Below, piece by piece: positions 57,330 through 64,000 of a stretch of 64,000 bases of DNA; the stretch's first letter is position 1; the number at the start of each line of letters is the position of its first letter. The stretch is from assembly GCA_964641155.1 (NCBI GenBank), contig CAZXJO010000002.1, positions 186,001 to 250,000 on the forward strand, in the 5' to 3' direction. The stretch comes from DTCV01 sp964641155 (GTDB taxonomy: Archaea; Thermoproteota; Thermoprotei_A; Sulfolobales; NBVN01). The notes under the pieces are model-generated. The model saw only the letters and a list, made by a program, of their open reading frames with translations, was not told where the DNA came from and did no database searches. The position numbers and the translations under genes were made by a program.

Positions 57330-58363
57330 ACGTGAGCGTAGGGAGGTACGCGAAGAGGAGACTGATCCTCATCATCGTGCTCTCAGTCCTCCTCGCCCTA
57401 CTTATACCCCTAGCGATATCCGTGGGGATCTACGACATCACACTACTAGACGTTCCTAGAGCGTTGTCAGGTGATGACCTGCCCGTAGAGGCCAGGGCAG
57501 TGCTACTGTTGAGGGCTAGGAGGGTGTTCGCTTCTGTCGTGTTAGGGGGTATCCTCGGCGTGGGGGGTGTCTGTATGCAGGCAGTGCTGAGAAACCCTAT
57601 GGCCTCACCCTTCACGTTGGGCATATCTCATGCAGCCGCGCTTGGAGTGGCACTAAGTCTAATACTCGGCGTGACCGGCTTCGTGGGGTATAGAGTGGTC
57701 CAGGTCTACAACCCCTTCATAATTTCGTTATTTGCCTTTGGATTCGCACTGCTACAGGTCACTGTCATATTAACACTGGCTTATAGGGCGGGGTTGACGG
57801 AGAGGTCGCTGATACTCGCGGCAATAGCCGTCAGTTTCTTTTACCAGGCAATACTGAGCTTGGTACAATACCTACTACTCAACGAACTCCAGCTAGCAAT
57901 GGTTGTCTACTGGATGTTTGGCGATGTAGGGAGGGTTGAATGGACTGGACTATGGATTCTGATCGGGGTGTTCGTGTTTGTGGCCCTCTACTGCTTCTTC
58001 AGGGCTATGGATTTAGACCTGATGTCCTTGGGGGATGACATAGCATCATCTAGCGGTGTCAACCCTAAGAAGCTCAGATTAGAAGTGACACTGGTTGCGG
58101 CGCTGGGAGCCTCAGTCTCAACAGCCTTTGCCGGGGTCTTAGCTTTTCTATGTTTAGTAGCTCCACACATAGCTAGACTACTGCTCGGTGGCTCGCACAG
58201 ATACCTAGTACCAAGCTCGATGCTTACGGGCGCATTACTAGCTCTGCTAGCCGATACCTTAGGAAGGGTTGTCATTAGACCCATGGTGCTACCAGCCGGA
58301 ATAATACTTTCCTTGATAGGAGCTCCACTACTAGTGTTCCTACTAGTTAGAGGTGGTCGGTAA
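57326..58363 (+). CDS. FecCD-family ABC transporter permease
   Basis: A 345-residue permease with about ten transmembrane helices. RARRVFASVVLGGILGVGGVCMQAVLRNPMASP is the family start (in pieces: GGILGVGGVCMQAVLRNP), LGISHAAALGVALSL follows, and the ATPase-contact helix is FAGVLAFLCLVAPHIARLLLGG near residue 267. GHAR-type residues are replaced by GGSHRYLVPSSMLTGALLALLAD. It is overlapped by four bases (ATGA-like) with the receptor gene and followed eight bases later by the ATPase gene. Confidence 0.92.
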   Translation: MNVSVGRYAKRRLILIIVLSVLLALLIPLAISVGIYDITLLDVPRALSGDDLPVEARAVLLLRARRVFASVVLGGILGVGGVCMQAVLRNPMASPFTLGISHAAALGVALSLILGVTGFVGYRVVQVYNPFIISLFAFGFALLQVTVILTLAYRAGLTERSLILAAIAVSFFYQAILSLVQYLLLNELQLAMVVYWMFGDVGRVEWTGLWILIGVFVFVALYCFFRAMDLDLMSLGDDIASSSGVNPKKLRLEVTLVAALGASVSTAFAGVLAFLCLVAPHIARLLLGGSHRYLVPSSMLTGALLALLADTLGRVVIRPMVLPAGIILSLIGAPLLVFLLVRGGR

Positions 58364-58371
58364 CGGCCATT

Positions 58372-59145
58372 TTGAAGGTTCAGGGAGTGGAAGTACGATA
58401 TAGGAGTGTGAGGGCCCTCGAAGGGGTTTCAATGGATGTCTATGAAGGGGAGGTAGTAGCTGTCTTGGGGCCTAATGGGAGTGGTAAAACAACACTGCTC
58501 AGAACAATAGACGGCATCTTAAAACCGGTTAGAGGGGCGGTGTATGTGGACTCGAAGAGCGTATCGGAGATGAAGAGGAGGGAGATAGCGCGGATAGTAG
58601 GGCTCGTCCCCCAAGGAGTCAACGTACAGCAAGGCATGAAGCTCTTAGATTTCGTGTTGACTGGGCGAAGACCCTACATAGAGTTACTACCGACGAGGAA
58701 GGATGTGGAAATCACGCTCACTTACATGAAGGAACTTGAGATCGACTACTTAGCCGATAGAGATATAACAGAGTTAAGTGGGGGTGAGCTGCAGCGAGCC
58801 CTCATAGCCAGGGCCTTGGTTGCCGAGCCAAGAATACTGCTACTAGATGAACCCACATCGAACCTCGACATAAAATACCAGTTATCCATATTAGACCTCG
58901 TACGTCGACTCTCGAAGATGAAGAAGATAACAGTTATAATGTCCCTCCACGACCTGACCCAGGCCTATAGATATTCTGATAAAGCGGTACTGTTGAGAGG
59001 AGGTAGAATACATGCTATGATGGACACGGTGAAGGCCCTCACACCTGAGACCATATTCGAAGCCTACGGTGTGAGGGTGAAGGTCATACCTGAGCTAAAA
59101 GCAGTAATACCTCTGGAAGGCTTCGATGGGTTCATGACCCGTTAA
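58372..59145 (+). CDS. ABC transporter ATP-binding protein, FepC/BtuD type
   Basis: A 257-residue ATPase. Walker A is GPNGSGKTTLL near residue 33, the Q-loop is in GLVPQGVN, the signature is ELSGGELQRALIARAL near 138, Walker B ILLLDEPTSNLDIKYQ near 160, and the H-loop SLHDLTQAYRYSDKAVLL. The TTG start is close to the FecCD stop. This gene ends a four-gene FmdE-receptor-permease-ATPase operon. Confidence 0.94.
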   Translation: MKVQGVEVRYRSVRALEGVSMDVYEGEVVAVLGPNGSGKTTLLRTIDGILKPVRGAVYVDSKSVSEMKRREIARIVGLVPQGVNVQQGMKLLDFVLTGRRPYIELLPTRKDVEITLTYMKELEIDYLADRDITELSGGELQRALIARALVAEPRILLLDEPTSNLDIKYQLSILDLVRRLSKMKKITVIMSLHDLTQAYRYSDKAVLLRGGRIHAMMDTVKALTPETIFEAYGVRVKVIPELKAVIPLEGFDGFMTR

Positions 59146-59147
59146 CT

Positions 59148-59882
59148 CTATACTGTGTGAGTTAATTCCTTGAATATGTACTGGTAGACGCTCTCAAGTT
59201 CCTTAACAGCTGATTCAAGGCTTTTCAAGTCCTTAGCTACCGCTGTTAGGCACGTATAGCCATCCTCGTTCAGGTCAAACCTGACGGTGTTGCTGATCGA
59301 CTTAACCCTATTCTTCAGTCTGGAAGTTATCCTCACCCCCTCGTATGAGTTGCTGAAGCTGTAGAAAGAATCGCTCTCAACATAGAACCCGAAGCTCTCC
59401 TTAACTATGGTGAAAGCTACGCGTGCTTGACCAACGAACTTTGAGGCTACTACGACCCTACAACCACCATCCATGGGGGTCGCGGTCAAGTACCCCAACT
59501 TACCCGTAGTGTTGATGACATCGGCTAATTCCTCACCCAAAGAGTGTTCTACGACCCGAACCCTCCCCACGTTAATTCTGCGGGCTAATGTAAGTGGACC
59601 TATGTAATCACCCAGTAAGTAGACCTCCGTGTACGGTTCGCTGAAACCGTAAAACACGCAGAAAGCCTTCTCAGGCGGCCAGTAGTAGACCTTGCCAGGA
59701 GTTGAGTGAGTGCATGCTTTGAGGTCATCTAACCTAGTTTCGTAAGGTGTGCTGAAGTATATTTCCTCCTTCCACCTAACTAACTCGCTTTCAAATGGTA
59801 CTGACTTAGCTACGTCGTCAGGTACGGACATGACCAAGGAATTATTATCGCTTACTACCTCCACCAGCATTTTACGGCTCAC
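59148..59882 (-). CDS. Cyclophilin-like (DUF369) domain protein with extra C-terminal domain
   Basis: A 244-residue protein. Residues about 15-105 resemble the PF04126 cyclophilin-like fold: VPFESELVRWKEEIYFSTPY, KVYYWPPEKAFCVFYGFSEPY and GDYIGPL. The remaining 130 residues have no match I recognise. The divergent gene at 59950 codes a single-domain protein with the same motifs (LPFEG, EIYFPIPVH, YWPPGSSLCIFWG), so the two are probably related. The fold is cyclophilin-like but no isomerase activity is known for the family. Start is ATG. Confidence 0.65.
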   Translation of the reverse strand: MSRKMLVEVVSDNNSLVMSVPDDVAKSVPFESELVRWKEEIYFSTPYETRLDDLKACTHSTPGKVYYWPPEKAFCVFYGFSEPYTEVYLLGDYIGPLTLARRINVGRVRVVEHSLGEELADVINTTGKLGYLTATPMDGGCRVVVASKFVGQARVAFTIVKESFGFYVESDSFYSFSNSYEGVRITSRLKNRVKSISNTVRFDLNEDGYTCLTAVAKDLKSLESAVKELESVYQYIFKELTHTV

Positions 59883-59949
59883 CTCAATAGTAGTAGCTTC
59901 GAGATAAAAACCTTAATTTGGTGCTAAGCAATTTAGCAGAGGTGGTTGG

Positions 59950-60339
59950 TTGAAGGTTAGAGTAAGAATTAGGTCGAGGTCCGTCGGCGTTGTCCCAGCC
60001 GAGCTCACCGACGAGTTCAGCCCTAGGACGTTCGGCGAGATAGTTAAGGCGCTACCATTTGAGGGGGTGGTAAGTCTTTGGGGTTCTGAGATCTACTTCC
60101 CCATACCCGTACACGTCCCTGAGGAGAACGCGTTCGAAGTGGTTGAGAAGGGGGTCATAGCGTACTGGCCTCCGGGGAGTAGCTTATGCATCTTCTGGGG
60201 GCCAACCCCCGCGAGCAGGCGTAAGGATGAGATAAGGCCGGCGAGCCCGGTAAACGTCGTTGGTAGGGTTATAGGGGATCCTGAGGTATTTGCGAATGTT
60301 AGGTATAAGGAGAAAATAATTGTTGAGAGGGAAGGCTAG
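59950..60339 (+). CDS. Cyclophilin-like (DUF369/PF04126) protein
   Basis: A 129-residue single-domain protein. ALPFEGVVSLWGSEIYFPIP, GVIAYWPPGSSLCIFWGPTP and SPVNVVGRVIGDPEVF match the PF04126 cyclophilin-like domain in order, with the common E-I-Y-F and Y-W-P-P-G-x-x-L-C-I-F-W-G motifs. The TTG start has AGAGGTGG before it. It ends convergent with the Ldh-family gene, with four overlapping bases. Confidence 0.8.
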   Translation: MKVRVRIRSRSVGVVPAELTDEFSPRTFGEIVKALPFEGVVSLWGSEIYFPIPVHVPEENAFEVVEKGVIAYWPPGSSLCIFWGPTPASRRKDEIRPASPVNVVGRVIGDPEVFANVRYKEKIIVEREG

Positions 60340-61367
60340 GCCGGGAACTCAACGCCGTACTTGACGGACAGTTCCTTCAGTTCTTTAAGGGTTTCCTCGT
60401 CAATGGGGATTCCCTTCTCGACCCTACTCAAGTACGTCCTGTACTCAGGTTCGCCCGGCATCAATACCTCGAAGCCCTCAGCTGTGGGGGTTGACTTAAC
60501 CAGCTTCACGTACTCCTCGATCTCCTCTAAGTACTCTTCATAAGGTCTGAAGGAGTTGATGTCTATAGCTCCTATGAAGACCCCTCCCTGACTGTAGAAC
60601 GACCCCCTCTTCATTTTCAAGCTGTATCCACCGCCTAGAACTATGCCGCAGAGTATGTCCACAGCCACTGCTAGGCCGAATCCCTTATAACCTCCGAAGG
60701 GTAGTAATATGCCTTCAATGGCTTCCTTGGGGTCAGTAGTCATAACTCCTTCCTTATTCATCGCCCATCCCTCAGGGATTTTCTCACCTTTATGCGCCGC
60801 CACCAAGATCTTCCCCCTAGCAACAACGCTCATCGCCATGTCCAATATTATGGGTGGCCTACCCTTCGTTGGGAAACCTATGGCTACGGGGTTAGTACCG
60901 GTTATAGGTCTCTTACAACCGAGTGGGGCTATGTTCGGTGAGGCGTTAGCTGTGACCAGACCCACCATACCGTTCTCAACTATCTTCATCGCGTAGTAGC
61001 CGAGCATGCCTATGTGCTTTAAGTTCTTAATACCTACTGCCGCCACGCCGAAGTCCTTAGCCTTCTTAACAGCTATTTCGGTTGCCTTCAGGGCGACCGG
61101 ATGCCCTATCCCGTTGTCACCGTCGATTAGGACGTAGGGGCCGCCGTCCCTCACCACCCTTATGACCGGGTTAGGGTTTATCTCCCCGCGGATTATGCCG
61201 TTTACGTAAAGTGGGAGTCGTATGATTCCGTGGGAGTCCACACCCCTCAAACTGGCGAGTAGGAGGTGGTCCGTGACCACTTCAGCGTATTCTTTAGGCA
61301 CACCTACCTTGGTTAATACTTCGTTGGAGAATTTACGGAGTTTTTCATGACTTATGAGTACGGCCAT
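60336..61367 (-). CDS. Malate/L-lactate dehydrogenase (LdhC/ComC-like) family oxidoreductase
   Basis: A 343-residue NAD(P)-dependent oxidoreductase of the type 2 malate/lactate/sulfolactate dehydrogenase family. DHLLLASLRGVDSHGIIRLPLYV near residue 29 holds the D-S-H-G motif. VLIDGDNGIGHPVALKA, LVTANASPNIAPLGCKRPITGTNPVAIGFP (in pieces: TGTNPVAIGFP) and VARGKILVAAHKGEKIPEGWA follow, with PFGGYKGFGLAVAVDILCG near 230. The substrate is a 2-hydroxyacid or ureidoglycolate-type compound. It is immediately downstream of the TPP-enzyme gene on the same strand, 39 bases apart. ATG start. Confidence 0.88.
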   Translation of the reverse strand: MAVLISHEKLRKFSNEVLTKVGVPKEYAEVVTDHLLLASLRGVDSHGIIRLPLYVNGIIRGEINPNPVIRVVRDGGPYVLIDGDNGIGHPVALKATEIAVKKAKDFGVAAVGIKNLKHIGMLGYYAMKIVENGMVGLVTANASPNIAPLGCKRPITGTNPVAIGFPTKGRPPIILDMAMSVVARGKILVAAHKGEKIPEGWAMNKEGVMTTDPKEAIEGILLPFGGYKGFGLAVAVDILCGIVLGGGYSLKMKRGSFYSQGGVFIGAIDINSFRPYEEYLEEIEEYVKLVKSTPTAEGFEVLMPGEPEYRTYLSRVEKGIPIDEETLKELKELSVKYGVEFPA

Positions 61368-61406
61368 CGCTTAACACCAACCCGTTGAGATCTGCTCTTA
61401 GTGGTT

Positions 61407-63098
61407 TTAACGTTTACCGATCTCGCTTATGATGTTGGCCTTATACAGCCTCCTCATAGGGAGTGGGACTGAGTCAGGGTCTATAACTACGTCAACCACC
61501 ACAGGCCTATCCTTGGCGAGGCTCAACGCCTTATCAATACCATCTTTAAGTTCGTCCCTCCTCTCAATCCTCACACCGTGGGCCCCTAACGACTTACCTA
61601 GCTCGGAGTAGTTTACTGAGGGTAACTTATGGGTTAGTTCGGTACCGTAGCTGGCTCTCTCATAAATCCTCAGTACCCTATATGAGGCATCGTTGAATAC
61701 GAAGATTATCACCGGCAAGTTGTACCTAACACCTGTCACCACCTCTAAGCCGGTCATCAAAAAGCCGCCGTCCCCGACCAAGCCAACTACCCTCGCATCC
61801 CTTCTGGCCAGTTGCGCCCCGATAGCGCTGGGAACGCCCATACCCATGGAGACGTAGCTGGTCGTGATTATGTACGTCCTAGGCTTATATATGGGCATCG
61901 TGAACGTCTCGATTCTGTGGGCCCCCACATCACACGCGAATATTGTGTCCTCATCCAATGACTCCCTCAACATCTTGACCACCTCCCACGACTCTATTAA
62001 CTCACCCTTAGGAACCTGCTCAGCGGCTTGCGCAAGCCTAGCAGATTCCCACATCTTACTCAGCCTCTCACTACTACCCCTCGAAACCCTCTTAACGCAT
62101 TCAGCTTTGGCAGTAAACAGAAGCTTACCTAGGAATTCCCTAACATCGGCCTCAATAGCTAAGGCAGGTTTGAACACCCTACCGAACTCATCGCACGAGA
62201 TGTTCACATGTACTAAACTACCACCTAACTTCATCGAGTACCTGCCAGTACCCATCTGGCTGAACCTAACACCTAAAGCTAGGACTAAATCCGCATTGCT
62301 CAGCAACTCCTCAGCGACGGAATCGCCTAAGTTCCCAGCGGCCACGCCGCCGTAGAGCGGGTGAGTGGGTGGTATGGCCCCCTTCCCCATCACCGTGGTG
62401 CACACTGGTATGTCGAAGAATTCCGCGACGGTTACGAGTTCGCTCTCAGCACCCGATAATGTGACTCCCCTACCAGCTAGTATCACAGGCCTTTCAGCAC
62501 CCATAATCATTCTCAAAACCTCCCTAACCACGCCCTCATTCGGTGTCGGCTTGGAGATAGGTAGCTTCAAGTAAGTGAAGTCATCGACGTCCTCATTAAA
62601 TATGTCCGCCGGCACCTCCACGTACACAGGTCCAGGACGCCCTGAAAGCGCCGTGTTAAATGCCTTAGAAATGACCTGCGGGGCCTGAGAAGCGGAAGTT
62701 ATCCTGAAGACCCTCTTGGTTATCGTCTTAAACACGCTTAACTGGTCGTAGTCGTTCGGGAATGCATGTAGGCAGTTCTTATACGCTATATTCCTTGGCG
62801 GGGTTGTGGCCAGAACTACTAAGGGGTCTCCCTCAACGTATGCCATGGCTATAGGGTTGGCAGCTCCCAACACCCCGGGACCCCCGGTTAGGACGCTGAA
62901 GCCGACCTTACCGCTAACCCTAGAATACGAAACACTCATAAAGCCTGCCCCGGGTTCGTATGCGGCGTTGATCGACTTCGGTTTGCCGGCCTTCTCAATG
63001 CTTACGGATAGTGCTAAGGTGTGTTCCGCGAAGACTGTGAAGTAATGCTCCACATCCTCCTTACATAACGACTCTATAATTGCCTCACTAACTTTCAT
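61407..63098 (-). CDS. Thiamine-diphosphate-dependent enzyme, acetolactate-synthase-like
   Basis: A 563-residue TPP enzyme with the POX/AHAS domain order. The catalytic glutamate is in AAYEPGAGFMSVSYSR near residue 47, where the usual preceding His is Tyr. The middle domain has RPVILAGRGVTLSGAE. The C-terminal TPP motif is VVGLVGDGGFLMTGLEVVTGVRYNLPVIIFVFND (in pieces: GDGGFLMTGLEV, FVFND) near 440-475. No regulatory small subunit or ilvC is adjacent. With the Ldh-like neighbour it may act on a 2-oxoacid (decarboxylation or ligation) rather than in branched-chain synthesis. Start is ATG. Confidence 0.82.
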   Translation of the reverse strand: MKVSEAIIESLCKEDVEHYFTVFAEHTLALSVSIEKAGKPKSINAAYEPGAGFMSVSYSRVSGKVGFSVLTGGPGVLGAANPIAMAYVEGDPLVVLATTPPRNIAYKNCLHAFPNDYDQLSVFKTITKRVFRITSASQAPQVISKAFNTALSGRPGPVYVEVPADIFNEDVDDFTYLKLPISKPTPNEGVVREVLRMIMGAERPVILAGRGVTLSGAESELVTVAEFFDIPVCTTVMGKGAIPPTHPLYGGVAAGNLGDSVAEELLSNADLVLALGVRFSQMGTGRYSMKLGGSLVHVNISCDEFGRVFKPALAIEADVREFLGKLLFTAKAECVKRVSRGSSERLSKMWESARLAQAAEQVPKGELIESWEVVKMLRESLDEDTIFACDVGAHRIETFTMPIYKPRTYIITTSYVSMGMGVPSAIGAQLARRDARVVGLVGDGGFLMTGLEVVTGVRYNLPVIIFVFNDASYRVLRIYERASYGTELTHKLPSVNYSELGKSLGAHGVRIERRDELKDGIDKALSLAKDRPVVVDVVIDPDSVPLPMRRLYKANIISEIGKR

Positions 63099-63427
63099 AA
63101 TAACACCTGGTTAAACTTGTTTACCAAGTATATTAACCTTCAACAATTGGGCCATAACTACGGGGTGAGGTCATGTGTTGTCGGTCGCCGTGGGGGTTCA
63201 ACCCGTCGCAACACCTTAAGGGGGCTACTTATGCTATAGATAATGATTAGACGTGTTTGAATGTTTATAAGAATTACAATGTATGTAGTGAAAAATATTT
63301 TATGTTTAATCGTGATTTCTTTTAAATTTTTTAAATTGACTCCTTAACACTCTAGTTATCGTTTTGGGAACTCATGGGGGACAATAAAGTTTTTAAACAC
63401 TACCCCTAACAAGGTTAGGGTGTAGAT
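63099..63427. other. A/T-rich intergenic region before glutamate dehydrogenase
   Basis: A 329-base spacer between divergent genes. It holds an AAAAATATTTTATG and TTTTAAATTTTTTAAATTG block near 63290-63340 and a TTTTTAAAC TATA-like box at 63390-63398. No coding frame or tRNA is seen. Confidence 0.5.
63404..63420 (+). promoter_or_regulatory. CCCTAAC-AAG-GTTAGGG dyad at the gdh promoter
   Basis: A perfect 7-bp inverted repeat with a 3-base spacer starts six bases after the TATA-like box and ends eight bases before the GTG start. It covers the expected transcription start, a usual place for an archaeal repressor site. In RNA it could also form a short hairpin. Confidence 0.5.
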
Positions 63428-64000
63428 GTGAGCTTCCTCCAAAACGTGTTGGAAAGCGTTAAAAGGGGTTGCGAGATAGCGGGGTTCCCGACCGAGTTCT
63501 ACGACTTAATTAGCAAGCCTGAGCGGATCATGATAGTGAAAATCCCTGTTAGACTTAGCAGCGGGAAGTTAGAGGTCTTCCAGGGTTACAGGGTGCAACA
63601 TAACAGTGCGTTAGGACCTTATAAGGGGGGCATCAGATTCCACCCAGAGCTAACCTTAGAGGACGATATCGCACTAGCTACGCTCATGACTCTTAAGAAC
63701 TCCTTAGCCGGCATACCCTACGGCGGTGCTAAGGGCGGTGTCAAAGTCAATCCGAAAGAGCTAAGCCAAAGTGATTTAGAGTCACTTGCCCGAGGCTACG
63801 TGAGGGCTCTAAAGCCCGTTTTGGGGGAGTACTTAGATATCCCAGCCCCTGACGTAGGGACTACGTCCCAAATCATGGCTTGGATGGTGGACGAGTACAG
63901 CAAGATTGAGGGTCGGAACGTCCCGGCAGTATTTACCGCTAAGCCACCCATACTTCACGGTAATCCTGTGAGGGAGTACGCGACCGGGTTCGGATGCGCT
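63428..64000 (+). CDS. gdhA: Glutamate dehydrogenase (partial, 3' end outside window)
   Basis: The frame from GTG 63428 is open to the last base and gives 191 residues. FQGYRVQHNSALGPYKGGIR is the substrate-binding N-terminal motif, GGAKGGVKVNP contains the catalytic lysine (PYGGAKGG), and YLDIPAPDVGTT with the catalytic aspartate follows. TAKPPILHGNPVREYATGFG marks the transition to the nucleotide domain. Archaeal GDH is about 420 residues, so the NAD(P)-binding half is missing. It interconverts glutamate and 2-oxoglutarate plus ammonia. Its promoter carries a perfect dyad. Confidence 0.95.
   Translation, partial: MSFLQNVLESVKRGCEIAGFPTEFYDLISKPERIMIVKIPVRLSSGKLEVFQGYRVQHNSALGPYKGGIRFHPELTLEDDIALATLMTLKNSLAGIPYGGAKGGVKVNPKELSQSDLESLARGYVRALKPVLGEYLDIPAPDVGTTSQIMAWMVDEYSKIEGRNVPAVFTAKPPILHGNPVREYATGFGCA

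Overview
The window reads as a gene-dense piece of an archaeal chromosome, most likely from an anaerobic, (hyper)thermophilic Thermoproteota lineage. The lines of evidence are: many GTG and TTG starts and AGG-type arginine codons; TATA-like boxes 25-40 nt before starts; archaeal-type families (DUF2208, DUF401, DUF432 next to MscS, DtdA, a fused Alg14/Alg13-like glycosyltransferase, geranylgeranyl reductase, a tetraether-synthase-like radical SAM enzyme, a four-subunit porGDAB set); and a tRNA-Thr with U73. The lineage is inferred from gene content only. A run of 10 Ns at 17228-17237 shows the sequence is a scaffold.

Layout. 0-8 kb: the end of an amidohydrolase, an MBL hydrolase, two sugar-isomerase-like enzymes, an MFS carrier, a DapA-family lyase, a cupin and an FAH-family enzyme, together suggesting sugar-acid catabolism. 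8-11 kb: TrkH, a HAD phosphatase and a C_GCAxxG_C_C redox protein. 11-16.8 kb: a tightly coupled five-gene hydrogenase operon. 17-28 kb: membrane proteins including a second DUF2208, RibB, DUF432-MscS, an isocitrate/isopropylmalate-type dehydrogenase, a gamma-glutamyltransferase, DUF401 and a sugar nucleotidyltransferase. 28-30.5 kb: a glycosyltransferase/channel/phosphatase operon resembling a trehalose locus. 30.6-33.6 kb: porGDAB. 34-39.3 kb: aminotransferase, small membrane proteins, a saccharopine-dehydrogenase-like enzyme, a decayed IS607 resolvase and Alg14/13. 39.8-42.8 kb: a TRAP transporter. 43-48.5 kb: tRNA-Thr, DUF72, cysteine synthase, radical SAM Tes-like enzyme and geranylgeranyl reductase. 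48.6-55 kb: an exported coiled-coil protein, an atypical Nramp carrier, a zinc-finger protein, DtdA and UxaA. 55.4-59.1 kb: FmdE plus a metal/chelate ABC importer behind a repeated GTGCAC site. 59-64 kb: two cyclophilin-like proteins, an Ldh-family dehydrogenase, a TPP enzyme and the start of glutamate dehydrogenase.

The outstanding system is the hydrogenase operon. NuoE- and NuoF-type subunits sit with an intact group-3-like [NiFe] large subunit. The [NiFe] small subunit appears to be cut in two. Its proximal-cluster half is fused through two [4Fe-4S] ferredoxin motifs to an [FeFe]-hydrogenase-like catalytic domain. Its distal-cluster half is fused to the end of a NuoG/HoxU-like protein. The [FeFe]-like domain keeps the L2 and L3 cysteines but lacks the L1 cysteines. 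Hybrid [FeFe]/[NiFe] complexes have, to my recollection, been reported in archaea, so the split architecture and the L1 loss are the points to examine for novelty.

Metabolically, PorGDAB would supply reduced ferredoxin from 2-oxoacids, glutamate dehydrogenase and the other dehydrogenases would supply NAD(P)H, and the hydrogenase could exchange these electrons with H2. The FmdE-linked importer may bring in a metal cofactor. This integration is inference.
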